Shown here: positions 33,533 through 43,118 of the stretch, piece by piece
Layout: each line of letters opens with the position of its first letter
How positions within the stretch are numbered: position 1 is the stretch's first letter
DNA from: SB11 sp965249955
GTDB lineage: Bacteria; Bacteroidota; Bacteroidia; UBA8524
Assembly (NCBI GenBank): GCA_965249955.1
Contig: OZ252261.1
Location: 2,356,001-2,420,000, forward strand
Direction: 5' to 3'
Length of the DNA stretch: 64,000 nucleotides
Translations under genes and position numbers: made by a program
Notes under the pieces: model-generated
Seen by the model: the letters and a program-made list of their open reading frames with translations, nothing else
What the model was told of the DNA's origin: nothing
Databases searched by the model: none

Positions 33533-34114
33533 TTACTGTTTGGGATTGAAATGTGGGATAGTATGTGCTATTTTCTTTAGTAAATAATATATGCCCGATT
33601 TTACTGTGCCTTCAGGGCATTGTAATATTTGGGCGATTTCTTTTATTGATAACTCTTGCTGAAAACGAAGTGTTATCAATAATTGTTCTTTTTCGTTTAG
33701 GTTGCTGTATACCTGTTCCATCTCTTGCTGAAATAATGCTCCATCAATTTTGGTGGCATAGTTGGGTTGGTATACGGTTTCGGTTTGTTGTACGGCATCT
33801 TCTTTTAGTCGGGCACGGTTGGTACTGTTGCGTATTTCGTTCAAACAAAGATTTTTTGCCAGCGTATACACCCAAGTAGAAAATCGTTTTTGCGTATCAA
33901 ACTGTTGTGGTTTTTCTATTATCTGCACAAAAATATCGTGCAAAAAATCGCGGGCTTTTTCTTCGTCATAGTTCAGTAGCTTGTACATAAAAAACAATAG
34001 TTTTTTGTGGTAGCGACTATACAACTCGTTAAAGGCTTGCTTATTGCCGCTGCCGATAAAGTGCATTAGCTCTTCATCGGCAGCGGTAGTATATATATTG
34101 GTGGTGCTACTCAA
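33533..34114 (-). CDS. ECF-type RNA polymerase sigma factor
   Basis: 193 residues. Region 2 at ~25-95 (NELYSRYHKKLLFFMYKLL, FLHDIFVQIIEKP, RFSTWVYTLAKNLCLNEIRN). Region 4 at ~130-185 (LLITLRFQQELSIKEIAQIL, CPEGTVKSGIYYLLKKI). It probably controls an envelope-related regulon, given the putative membrane anti-sigma downstream. It sits 1 base from the TPR/GDND gene upstream. A promoter for the operon was not identified. Confidence 0.9.
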   Translation of the reverse strand: MSSTTNIYTTAADEELMHFIGSGNKQAFNELYSRYHKKLLFFMYKLLNYDEEKARDFLHDIFVQIIEKPQQFDTQKRFSTWVYTLAKNLCLNEIRNSTNRARLKEDAVQQTETVYQPNYATKIDGALFQQEMEQVYSNLNEKEQLLITLRFQQELSIKEIAQILQCPEGTVKSGIYYLLKKIAHTIPHFNPKQ

Positions 34115-34115
34115 A

Positions 34116-35267
34116 CTATTTTTTAAAATAATTTTTTACTTCTTTTTCGCAGCTGGTGTTTTCTGCTATTTTTAAAGCAAGAGTCTTTATTTGCTCGGCT
34201 TTTTGGGTTTCACCTGCCTGTATATAGTGTTGGTATAGTTTCACCATAGGCACGGTATAGTTTGTATTCAAATTCTTTACCAAACCTGCTGATATATCGG
34301 CTATAAAAGTTTTATCTAAATAATCGAGGGCGTAGTTGTGTTCAAAATTCTTTTTCAAGGCTGCCATATTATCAATGGTTGTAGCACAGTATTCATAAGC
34401 TAAGCCTGTAAGATAAAGGTTTTGTTGGTGAGGCTCAATCAAACTTTTATGGGCGGTTAGTGCCACGTATACAGGTTTGTTTTTTGTGTTTGATGCTAAT
34501 AGGCTTACCAATTCTTTTTCAAAACGTTCAAAGTTCTCAAATGGATTGTACGTAATAGGGGCAACGCCTAATTCTTTAAACAATTTGTCTCGGTAGTCTT
34601 TCGCCAATATCAAACTGGTGTTTATCACCGTTACGTCTTTTCTAAAACCTTGTGCACCTTGTAATACCCAAGCAGGGTAGGTGTCGTTATCGCCAACGGT
34701 AATAAGTATGGCATTTTGTTTTAATCCGGCCATTACATTATAGGTGTAGTTTAAAAAACCGGGTGAAGGATCACCTGTTTCAAACCAATGTTTACTTAGC
34801 GTATATAGGCGGGTAGTATCTCGCTCCATTTCAGCTACGTTTATCAAATCAGGGAAAATGAAGGGGTTGTTAGGGTCAAGCTCTTCTGCTTTTTGCAGGT
34901 GGTATAATTTACCCATGTCTTTAAAGCCATTTACAATCCATTCGGCATGATGGTATTCGGTTGTGTTGGGAATAGCTTTACCCATTTGCGTCACTACATC
35001 GGCAAGGGCTTTTTCTTTTTCTTCTTGGGTGCGTTTATCACTTTCGTCTAATTTACCTATTGTACGTGTAGCCCTAAAATAGTGGTACCAAGCAACGGCG
35101 TTTTTTTGGTTTTTATCTATTTCGGCTTTCCAAAGCTTTTGTTGCTCTTTGTACCAGCTTATAGGATAAAGAACTTTTGCAAAACTGTATATGGGTTGTG
35201 GCATTTGTGCTTTACCAACTGTGGCAGCAATAAATAGGGCAAGGAGTATAATTATCAGTTTTTTCAT
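34116..35267 (-). CDS. secreted protein with TPR-like region and DUF2723-like 'GDND' segment
   Basis: 383 residues with a signal peptide (MKKLIIILLALFIAATVGKA). The N-terminal part has TPR-like helices. Residues ~190-230 read AILITVGDNDTYPAWVLQG, then GFRKDVTVINTSLILAKDY, which strongly resembles the soluble C-terminal part of DUF2723 membrane proteins (GDNDT(F/Y)P.W..Q...G.R.DV.V.N.SL). Here the membrane half is absent. It heads an operon with an ECF sigma factor and its putative anti-sigma, so it may be sensed or controlled by them. Function unknown. Confidence 0.65.
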   Translation of the reverse strand: MKKLIIILLALFIAATVGKAQMPQPIYSFAKVLYPISWYKEQQKLWKAEIDKNQKNAVAWYHYFRATRTIGKLDESDKRTQEEKEKALADVVTQMGKAIPNTTEYHHAEWIVNGFKDMGKLYHLQKAEELDPNNPFIFPDLINVAEMERDTTRLYTLSKHWFETGDPSPGFLNYTYNVMAGLKQNAILITVGDNDTYPAWVLQGAQGFRKDVTVINTSLILAKDYRDKLFKELGVAPITYNPFENFERFEKELVSLLASNTKNKPVYVALTAHKSLIEPHQQNLYLTGLAYEYCATTIDNMAALKKNFEHNYALDYLDKTFIADISAGLVKNLNTNYTVPMVKLYQHYIQAGETQKAEQIKTLALKIAENTSCEKEVKNYFKK

Positions 35268-35440
35268 TTTGTGATTGTTTTGAATATTATACCCGTGAGG
35301 AAGGGGTGAGGTTCAGAAAAAGCAGAACTTCGTAAAGCCATTGTCATTAAAAGTTAAAATAGTAATAGTGTAATCACTTTTGGTTGAAGGCTAGCACAAA
35401 AACGGTTAATTTGCAGGGCTAAATGCTAAATAACACCACA

Positions 35441-38386
35441 ATGAGAAGTATAAAGAGTATTGCACTATTGTTTTTTCTTATCGGGTTTGTAGGTGCTGCA
35501 CAAGCCCAACTAAAACCCGCAAAACAAGTTGAAGGCGACCCCTATAAAGTACATTTTTACACACTAAAAAACGGGCTTACCTTAGCCCTAACCGTTAATA
35601 AAAGTGCACCCCAAATACAAACTATGATAGCCGTAAAGGCAGGGAGCAAGCACGATCCACACGATAATACTGGTTTGGCACACTATTTAGAGCACATGTT
35701 GTTTAAAGGAACAGAAAGCTTTGGTACACGCTCTTACGGTGGTGAGAAACCTTTTTTAAACCGTATTGAGGGGTTATATAAGATATACTCAGAAAGTAAA
35801 GATAGTGCACAACGTGCTATGCTGTATAGGTATATAGATTCTGTATCGTACGAGGCATCAAAAGTAGCTATTGCTAACGAGTACGATAAAATGATGCAGT
35901 CGTTAGGTGCAACGGGCACTAATGCGTTTACCAGTACCGATCAAACGGTGTATATTAATAGTATACCCACCAATCAGCTGGAAAAATGGCTTAAAATTGA
36001 ACAAGATCGCTTCTCTCACCCTGTTTTCCGCTTATTCCATACAGAATTAGAAGCCGTATACGAAGAGAAAAATATAAGCCTTGATGATGATAACGATAAA
36101 GCCTACGATGCTTTAATGTTGGGCGTATTTCCTACGCATCCCTACGGCACACAAACTACTATTGGTACTATTGAGCACCTTAAAAACCCATCGCTAGAAA
36201 AAATACACTGGTTTTTTGATAAGTATTACAAAGCCGATAATATGGCTTTGATAATGAGCGGTGATTTTGACCCGGACAGCACCTATGCTTTGGTTGATAA
36301 ATATTTAGGCAAGCTGCCCTACTCAGGCGTACCAATTATAGATAAGCTAAACAACATACCCGATAGTATAGACCCAATGGATTATGCAGGTATGGATGTT
36401 GAGACAACTGTAGTGGGGCCCAACGAAGAGAAAGTATACCTAGGCTTTAGAACAAAAGGATCGGCAAGCGATGATGCTCTTTTGCTATACATGACAGATA
36501 TGATATTGGCCAATGCCCAAGCAGGCATGCTGGATATTAATCTTAACAAAGCACAAAAAGTGCAGTATGCTGTTTGCTCGCCTTTGAGAATGAAAGAATA
36601 CGGTATGCACTATTTTATGGTGCAACCCAAAGAGGGGCAAAGTCTTACAGAATGTCGTAACTTATTGTTGGAAGAATTAGAAAAGCTAAAACGAGGAGAG
36701 TTTGACGAGAATATAATGAAGGCCATTGTAGATAATCTTCGCCTTGACCGTGCTAAGAATTTTGACAACAACTTTACAAGGTGTTTGGATATTATGGACG
36801 CCTTTACCAACGGCTACGATTGGGAGAAATTTGTTGATATGCCTGAAAAGCTGGAAAAACTAACCAAACAAGATATTATTGATTTTGCTAAACGCACCTA
36901 TATACCCAAAAAGCGTGCTACTGTTTATAAAATAGTAGGTCAAGATACCACCATACAAAAAATACCAAAACCCAAAATCACTCCCATTGAAACTAACCGC
37001 GATGAACAAAGTTTTTTTGTACGAAGAATAAACGAGATGCCTGTATCGCCTATACCTGCTGTTTTTCCTGATTTTAAAACAGCAATACAAACTACCACTT
37101 ACGGTAGCGGTAAAAAAGCGGTGAATATGGAGTATGTAAACAATGCTGAAACAGATTACTTTACTTTATATATTCGTTTTGATATGGGTACTAATGCCAA
37201 CCCTTGGCTGCAGCACTATGCTGATTATATACCTTATATAGCCACCCAAAGCAAAACCAACGAGCAAATAAGCCGCGAGTTTTTTACCCTTGCCTGCGAG
37301 TTTGGTTTTGTGGCAAATACCGAAAACAGTTATATCTATTTAAAAGGATTAAACAAAAACTTTACACAGGCATATGCTTTATTAACTGAAGTATTTACAA
37401 ACGCAAAAGTTGAAGACCAGAAATGGCAAAATCTTGTAGCCGATATTTTAAAAAGCCGTCAAGATGCCAAAACCAATAAAAGTACAATATTGCGCAAGGC
37501 ACTTAACAGTTATGCACGCTACGGAGGCAAAAAAAGTCCATTTACAAATATTGTAAGTCAAAAAGACTTGCAGGGTGCTAAAGCTGAGACGATACAAAAG
37601 GATATAAACGGACTTTTGAGTTATGCGCACAATGTGTGGTACTATGGCCCTACACCACAAGAAACCCTAGCTACACAAATAAACAGCCTGCTACAACCCG
37701 AAGGAAAACTTAAAAAAGCCCCTAAAAACAAGAAGTATAAAGCCAAAGGAGCTAAGAAACCTATTATTTACTTTGTACCTTATGATATGGTGCAGGCTGA
37801 AGTTATTTGGCAGCACCCCATAGAAAAGTTTGGCGATGATAAAATTGCCGCAGCTACTGTTTTTAACGAATATTTTGGCGGAGGTATGTATAGTTTGGTA
37901 TTCCAAACCATTCGCGAGTCTAAAGCCTTAGCTTACTCAGCTTATGCAAACATTACTTTACCAACCGAAGCAGGTAAGCCTGCTTTTGCTACTGCTTACG
38001 TGGGTACACAAGCTGATAAGTTAATAAATGCAATGAAAGGTATGACCCAGCTAATGGATTCTATTCCCGCCGACCGTATGATGGGTGAAGATGCCAAAGA
38101 AGCGGTGCGTAAGCAAATAGAATCGGAACGTATTACGGGGCAAAGTCTTTTAACACAACACAATACTGCTGAAAAGTTAGGTCTTGAAGAGCCTTTAAGC
38201 CAATGGATATACCAAAACCTACAAGGTGTAAACTACGAGGCACTAAAAACCATCCAAAGCCAAGCATATACTAACCAAACCTTTGCTATATGCCTTATAG
38301 CCTCAAAAGAAAATATTGATTTTGATGCCCTAAAAACTTTTGGCAAAGTAAAAGAACTTAGCCTTGAAGATATTTTTGGGTATTAA
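35441..38386 (+). CDS. secreted M16 family metallopeptidase, two-unit form
   Basis: 981 residues from ATG 35441 (MRSIKSIALLFFLIGFVGAA, signal peptide ending AQAQ); the longer frame adds six codons before the signal. The zinc motif HYLEHMLFKGT is at ~83-93. The third ligand lies ~130 residues later in ELEAVYEEKNIS, because of an inserted helical segment (YGGEKPFLNRIEGLYKIYSE onward) found in many secreted Bacteroidota M16 enzymes. A second M16 unit follows (~500-981) with the block FNEYFGGGMYSLVFQTIRES. Likely periplasmic; substrate unknown. A 28-bp-arm terminator follows the stop. Confidence 0.88.
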   Translation: MRSIKSIALLFFLIGFVGAAQAQLKPAKQVEGDPYKVHFYTLKNGLTLALTVNKSAPQIQTMIAVKAGSKHDPHDNTGLAHYLEHMLFKGTESFGTRSYGGEKPFLNRIEGLYKIYSESKDSAQRAMLYRYIDSVSYEASKVAIANEYDKMMQSLGATGTNAFTSTDQTVYINSIPTNQLEKWLKIEQDRFSHPVFRLFHTELEAVYEEKNISLDDDNDKAYDALMLGVFPTHPYGTQTTIGTIEHLKNPSLEKIHWFFDKYYKADNMALIMSGDFDPDSTYALVDKYLGKLPYSGVPIIDKLNNIPDSIDPMDYAGMDVETTVVGPNEEKVYLGFRTKGSASDDALLLYMTDMILANAQAGMLDINLNKAQKVQYAVCSPLRMKEYGMHYFMVQPKEGQSLTECRNLLLEELEKLKRGEFDENIMKAIVDNLRLDRAKNFDNNFTRCLDIMDAFTNGYDWEKFVDMPEKLEKLTKQDIIDFAKRTYIPKKRATVYKIVGQDTTIQKIPKPKITPIETNRDEQSFFVRRINEMPVSPIPAVFPDFKTAIQTTTYGSGKKAVNMEYVNNAETDYFTLYIRFDMGTNANPWLQHYADYIPYIATQSKTNEQISREFFTLACEFGFVANTENSYIYLKGLNKNFTQAYALLTEVFTNAKVEDQKWQNLVADILKSRQDAKTNKSTILRKALNSYARYGGKKSPFTNIVSQKDLQGAKAETIQKDINGLLSYAHNVWYYGPTPQETLATQINSLLQPEGKLKKAPKNKKYKAKGAKKPIIYFVPYDMVQAEVIWQHPIEKFGDDKIAAATVFNEYFGGGMYSLVFQTIRESKALAYSAYANITLPTEAGKPAFATAYVGTQADKLINAMKGMTQLMDSIPADRMMGEDAKEAVRKQIESERITGQSLLTQHNTAEKLGLEEPLSQWIYQNLQGVNYEALKTIQSQAYTNQTFAICLIASKENIDFDALKTFGKVKELSLEDIFGY

Positions 38387-38411
38387 TAAATAGCGGGGTT
38401 AAAAACCTGTT

Positions 38412-38469
38412 ATAAAATAATAAAGCCCCAAAGACAGTTTTAACTGTCTTTGGGGCTTTATTATTTTAT
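38412..38469. terminator. bidirectional rho-independent terminator
   Basis: Perfect 28-bp arms (38412-38439 and 38442-38469) around a 2-base loop; core AAAGCCCCAAAGACAGTT. A/T-rich outer stems supply the T-run on both strands. It serves the convergent M16 and maeB genes. Confidence 0.9.
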
Positions 38470-38488
38470 TGGTGATGGGAGTCCGTGT

Positions 38489-40762
38489 TTATGTTCTTGC
38501 TGCTCTGTCTTGCGCAGCAACAACGGCAATAGTAACCATATTAATAATTTCTCGTATGCTACTGCCCAGTTGCAATATGTGTACGGGTTTATTCATGCCC
38601 AATAATACAGGGCCTATGGCCTCTAAACCAGCGGTTTCTTGTAATAATTTATAGGCAATATTTCCCGATTCAAGGTTGGGGAAAATAAGAGTATTAACGC
38701 CCTCGCCTACCAATTTGCTAAAAGGAAAATTATCCTCCATCATTTCGTTGTTCAAAGCAATATTGGCTTGTATATCGCCATCAACTACCAAGTTGGGGTG
38801 GTCTTTATGTAAAATTTCTACAGCCCTAGCCACTTTTATAGGCGTATCGCCTTTTGCCGAGCCAAAGTTTGAATATGATAACAGAGCAATTTTAGGCTCA
38901 ACACCAAAACGGCGTATTTCTTCGGCAGCAAGTAAAGTAATCTGTACCAACTCTTCAGCAGTGGGATTAAGGTTTACAGTAGTATCGGCCAAAAACAAAG
39001 GGCCTTTTTTAGTGCTGATAATATACATACCTGCTACTGTGTTTATTCCCTTTTTCATACCCAATATTTGTAGCGCTGGTTTTATAGTACTGGCGTAGTT
39101 TTTTGTAAGCCCTGATATAATAGCATCGGCCTCGCCTCTTTCTACCATCATGCTTCCAAAATAGTTACGGTCGCGCATTAGTTTGCGTGCCTCATAAGCA
39201 TTAACACCTTTGCGTTGTCGTTTATCAAAAAACAAACCACCATATTCTTCCAACTTTTCTTTTGCCTCAAAAGGCTCAATAATAGGGCAGTCAATCAGGT
39301 TTAAATTGTTTTCTTCAATAAGCTGTTTTATACGTTCAACATTGCCTAGTAATATTGGTTTGGCTATACCTTCTTCTTTTAAAATATGTGCTGCACGCAA
39401 TATTTTTTGATTATCGGCCTCAGCAAAAACAACTCTTTTGGGTTGCTTGCGAGCTTTTACCGTTAGGTAGTTCATCAGCTTAGTTTCTAAGCCCATACGG
39501 TTTTTCAACTCAGCTTCGTAAGCATCCCAATCGGTAATTTGTATGCGGGCAACACCACTATCCATAGCTGCTTTAGCCACTGCAGGAGCTACGGTGTATA
39601 TCAAACGGTCGTCAATAGGCTTAGGGATGATGTAGTTACGCCCAAACGACATATTGTCCTCGTTGTAGGCGCGCATTACTTTATCGGGCACTTGTTCTTT
39701 TGCCAGTTGTGCCAAAGCACGCACAGCAGCTAACTTCATTTCCTCGTTTATCTGTGTTGAGCGAACATCAAGTGCACCACGAAATATAAAAGGGAAGCCC
39801 AATACGTTATTTACTTGATTGGGGTAATCGCTACGGCCGGTGGCCATAATCAAATCGTCGCGAGTAGCAATGGCAAGTTCATACTCAATTTCAGGGTCGG
39901 GGTTGGCCATTGCAAATACAATGGGGTTTGCCGCCATACTTTTTAGCATTGCAGGTGTAAGCACGTTGCCTTTGCTAAGGCCAATAAATACATCAGCCCC
40001 GTTTATAGCTTCTTCAAGCGTATTTACCTCTTTATCGGTAGCAAATCGGGCTTTGTTTTCGTCAAGGTTCTCAGTGCCTTTGCGTATTACACCCTTGCTA
40101 TCCAGCATCACCAAGTTTTCTTTTTTCACCCCTAGTGAAAGAAAAATGCGTGCACACGATATAGCTGATGCGCCTGCACCATTTACCACCATTTTTAGAG
40201 TATCTAAAGGTTTGCCCACCAATTCGGCAGCATTTATCAAGGCAGCCCCGCTAATTATAGCCGTTCCGTGTTGGTCGTCGTGCATCACGGGTATTTTTAG
40301 GGCTTCCTTTAATTGTTTTTCAATTTCAAAAGCTTCAGGGGCCTTTATATCTTCAAGGTTAATACCTCCAAAAGTGGGTTCAAGTGCCTTAACGGTGGCT
40401 ACAAACTCATCAACAGTTGTACAGTTAAGCTCAATATCAAAAACATCAATATCAGCAAAAATTTTAAACAGCAGCCCTTTGCCCTCCATTACAGGTTTTG
40501 ATGCTTCGGGGCCAAGGTTCCCTAAGCCTAGTACAGCAGTACCGTTTGATATTACGGCAACAAGATTGCCTTTGGCAGTGTATTTATAAACATTTGCAGG
40601 GTCTTCTTGTATTTTTAGGCACGGCTCTGCAACACCCGGAGAATAAGCTAAACTTAAGTCGCGTTGGGTAGCAGTGGGTTTAGTAGGGATAACTTCTATT
40701 TTTCCAGGGCGACCCATCTCGTGGTAACGGAGAGCCTCCTCTTTATTATTCGTATTATTCAT
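38489..40762 (-). CDS. maeB: NADP-dependent malic enzyme fused to phosphotransacetylase-like domain
   Basis: 757 residues from ATG 40762 (MNNTNNKEEALRYHEMGRPG). Residues ~1-420: malic enzyme (LAYSPGVAEPCL, GTAVLGLGNLGPEASKPVMEG, MHDDQHGTAIISGAAL, VVNGAGASAISCARI). Residues ~430-757: phosphotransacetylase-like (KRVVFAEADNQKILRAAHIL, ADAIISGLTKNYASTIKPAL, FPNLESGNIAYKLLQ). The enzyme decarboxylates malate to pyruvate with NADPH production. The C-terminal domain is regulatory (acetyl-CoA sensing) in characterised MaeB and normally lacks Pta activity. TATTTTTG lies at 40802-40809. Confidence 0.95.
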   Translation of the reverse strand: MNNTNNKEEALRYHEMGRPGKIEVIPTKPTATQRDLSLAYSPGVAEPCLKIQEDPANVYKYTAKGNLVAVISNGTAVLGLGNLGPEASKPVMEGKGLLFKIFADIDVFDIELNCTTVDEFVATVKALEPTFGGINLEDIKAPEAFEIEKQLKEALKIPVMHDDQHGTAIISGAALINAAELVGKPLDTLKMVVNGAGASAISCARIFLSLGVKKENLVMLDSKGVIRKGTENLDENKARFATDKEVNTLEEAINGADVFIGLSKGNVLTPAMLKSMAANPIVFAMANPDPEIEYELAIATRDDLIMATGRSDYPNQVNNVLGFPFIFRGALDVRSTQINEEMKLAAVRALAQLAKEQVPDKVMRAYNEDNMSFGRNYIIPKPIDDRLIYTVAPAVAKAAMDSGVARIQITDWDAYEAELKNRMGLETKLMNYLTVKARKQPKRVVFAEADNQKILRAAHILKEEGIAKPILLGNVERIKQLIEENNLNLIDCPIIEPFEAKEKLEEYGGLFFDKRQRKGVNAYEARKLMRDRNYFGSMMVERGEADAIISGLTKNYASTIKPALQILGMKKGINTVAGMYIISTKKGPLFLADTTVNLNPTAEELVQITLLAAEEIRRFGVEPKIALLSYSNFGSAKGDTPIKVARAVEILHKDHPNLVVDGDIQANIALNNEMMEDNFPFSKLVGEGVNTLIFPNLESGNIAYKLLQETAGLEAIGPVLLGMNKPVHILQLGSSIREIINMVTIAVVAAQDRAART

Positions 40763-40801
40763 TATTTCTGGTTTTGAATTTGCCTCTATGGGTAAACCCG
40801 A

Positions 40802-40809
40802 CAAAAATA
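40802..40809 (-). promoter_or_regulatory. -7 box for maeB
   Basis: Minus strand TATTTTTG (TAnnTTTG), 39 bases before ATG 40762. No -33 TTTG is recognised. Confidence 0.4.
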
Positions 40810-40905
40810 GAAATGTTTTAAGTAATAGAGGGGTTTATGTTTGAAAAGTAATGTACCTAACTGTGCGAAAAAAAATGTTTATTATTGCATATCTTAAGTT
40901 ATCAG

Positions 40906-42990
40906 ATGGTTTTTGGTGCTGTACGTTATGTTTCGTTTATTTTACTTATAGTCTCTTTGTGTTTTGGGTGTAGCCCTAAAAAACCAAAGGATGACTATGT
41001 GCATGATGATGCAGCCATTGATAGCGCTGTGTCTCATCTTGAAACACAAGCCGATACGGGCTTTAGAAGCTCCTTTCAATTACTTATTCACACAATTGAC
41101 AGTTTAGAAGAGATTTGTTTAAAAAAGAACAATAAAAAATGTCTTGCTCGTTTGTATTCAACTAAGGGTACAATGGCTAGGTGGAACGAAAGGTATATGG
41201 AAGCCTTGGATTGGTGCGAAAAATCTTTACAAATTCATAGAGGCACTAATACACAGGATGAGCTAAATGTTTTGACCGAAATAGCAGATATTTATTTTAG
41301 GATTGGAAAAAAACGATTAGCCAATGATTTTTATTTACAGGCCTTAGATGTAAGTGAAAAAATTTCTAATGAAGGGACTAAGGTTTTTGTTTTAGATAAG
41401 CTAGCCGCAGTATACTACCATCAAACCCACTACGAACAAGCACTTAAAACATATTTACAAACACTTAGTTTGGTGCGTGTTTATGGATACGAACGTGAGC
41501 ATAATACCAAAGAGATGCAAGTGCTAAACAATATAGCTTTGTGTTATGTGAAGTTGAAACAATATGATACTGCATACCACTATTACGATAGTGCCTTACG
41601 CGAAGCGGATAAACTAAATTCTAACATACAGGATGTGGCGCACGGAGTAATATATGGTAATATGGGGCACTTATACCAACTGAAAGGGGAGTATGATGAG
41701 GCTGTAAAATATTTAAAACGGAATATTACTGTAAATAGCTTACCCAATGGCGACAATGCTGATGTGGTAACATCGTACACTTACTTGTTAGAGATATATA
41801 ACGAGCTGGATAGCACTAAGGACTTTAATCGGTTGTTTGATACAGCCCTTTACTTTTGCCATAGTGTTAAACGCAATTATACCCACCTTTGGCGTGCCCG
41901 ATTATACGGAATTATGGCCGACAGGTTAAATAAGCAAAATGACCTAAGTAAAGCGTTTGTTTACCGTACCATGCAAATGCATTTGAAAGATAGCATGGAG
42001 AGTGTGGATAAGGTTGAGGATATACAAGACCAAGTATATTACCATCAGTTGCAAAGGCAAACCCTAAAAGTAGAAGCATTAGAAAAAAATAGTAAAGTGC
42101 AGCAGATACGGGTGCAAGCATACTTATTATTATCAATACTGTTTATTGTATTGTTAGTAGTGGCAGTGTTGGGCTTGAATGGCTATCGTAAAAATCTTAA
42201 GAAAGAAAAAGAATTAAATAAGCAGATTGCAAACCAAAACCAGCAAATAACACTTAATAAAGTAGAGCTGGAGCAGGCCATTGAAGAAATGAAGCTGCTT
42301 AATGTTGAGAAGAATAGATTGTTAGGTATGGTAGCGCATGATTTGCGTGGCCCTATATATAATATTACAGGAGTAGTACAGTTACTTGAAAGCTCACCCG
42401 GATTTTCACGCTTTAGTGATAGTGATGCCCAATTGGTAGACTTGATTAAAAAATCATGTGAGAATGCAATTGATGTTATTAACGATTTACTTGAAGCTGC
42501 CAAACTGGATAATGTTGGACTAGAGGGAGAAAAACGACCTGAAAATATTGCCGAAATTATTAGAAACTCGATACGCTTGTACGAAAATCGCGCACAGCAA
42601 AAGGATATTGAAATACATTTTTCAGAACCTGCTGTAGAAATTACAGCAAATGTGGCACGCGAAAAAATTAATAGGGCTTTGGGCAATCTAATCTCAAACG
42701 CTATAAAATTTAGCCATAAAGACAGCCGTATAGACGTTGTATTAACTAAAACAGACGGCAAAGTACTTATTTCGGTAGAAGATAGAGGGATGGGAATACC
42801 TTTGGCTGATAGAGAAGTTATTTTTGATAAATTTACCCGAGCAAAACGCCAAGGCACCGATGGTGAAAAACCTGTGGGCTTAGGGATGTCTATAGTAAAG
42901 CAAATTGTTGATGCCCATAAAGGCCGAATTTGGCTTGAGAGTGAAGTAGGGGCAGGAACTACTTTTTATATAGAGCTGCCTATTGCCTAA
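40906..42990 (+). CDS. TPR-containing sensor histidine kinase
   Basis: 694 residues from ATG 40906 (the longer frame starts with TTG). The N-terminal signal or anchor ends in FGCSPKKPK, a weak lipobox. TPR repeats span ~70-370 (YNALAYSTKG-like ARLYSTKGTMARWNERYMEA, ANDFYLQALDVSEKI, AYHYYDSALREADKL, GHLYQLKGEYDEAVKYLKRN). A membrane helix at ~402-425 and a coiled coil follow. The kinase core has the H-box MVAHDLRGPIYNITG, N-box NLISNAIKFSH, G1 VEDRGMGIP, F-box FDKFTRAKRQG and G2 GLGMSIVKQIVDAH. No response regulator is adjacent. The periplasmic TPR domain is presumably the sensor. Confidence 0.9.
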   Translation: MVFGAVRYVSFILLIVSLCFGCSPKKPKDDYVHDDAAIDSAVSHLETQADTGFRSSFQLLIHTIDSLEEICLKKNNKKCLARLYSTKGTMARWNERYMEALDWCEKSLQIHRGTNTQDELNVLTEIADIYFRIGKKRLANDFYLQALDVSEKISNEGTKVFVLDKLAAVYYHQTHYEQALKTYLQTLSLVRVYGYEREHNTKEMQVLNNIALCYVKLKQYDTAYHYYDSALREADKLNSNIQDVAHGVIYGNMGHLYQLKGEYDEAVKYLKRNITVNSLPNGDNADVVTSYTYLLEIYNELDSTKDFNRLFDTALYFCHSVKRNYTHLWRARLYGIMADRLNKQNDLSKAFVYRTMQMHLKDSMESVDKVEDIQDQVYYHQLQRQTLKVEALEKNSKVQQIRVQAYLLLSILFIVLLVVAVLGLNGYRKNLKKEKELNKQIANQNQQITLNKVELEQAIEEMKLLNVEKNRLLGMVAHDLRGPIYNITGVVQLLESSPGFSRFSDSDAQLVDLIKKSCENAIDVINDLLEAAKLDNVGLEGEKRPENIAEIIRNSIRLYENRAQQKDIEIHFSEPAVEITANVAREKINRALGNLISNAIKFSHKDSRIDVVLTKTDGKVLISVEDRGMGIPLADREVIFDKFTRAKRQGTDGEKPVGLGMSIVKQIVDAHKGRIWLESEVGAGTTFYIELPIA

Positions 42991-43012
42991 GTATTTTATT
43001 GCTTTAGTAGGT

Positions 43013-43036
43013 TATCTAAACTTTACAGTTTAGATA
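43013..43036. promoter_or_regulatory. palindrome upstream of guaB (operator or weak terminator)
   Basis: TATCTAAACT - TTAC - AGTTTAGATA, perfect 10-bp arms. It ends 23 bases before the guaB -7 box. There is no T-run for the preceding kinase gene, so an operator is as likely as a terminator. Confidence 0.35.
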
Positions 43037-43059
43037 CAAACATTTTGAATTATTTACAC

Positions 43060-43067
43060 TACTTTTG
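43060..43067 (+). promoter_or_regulatory. -7 box for guaB
   Basis: TACTTTTG matches TAnnTTTG; ATG at 43119 leaves a ~45-base leader. TTTG at 43044-43047 is nearer than the usual -33 spacing. Confidence 0.45.
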
Positions 43068-43118
43068 CACCGCAAATAAGAGTAACAAATCCCACCTCAT
43101 AAGTAACCGCTTATTTGC

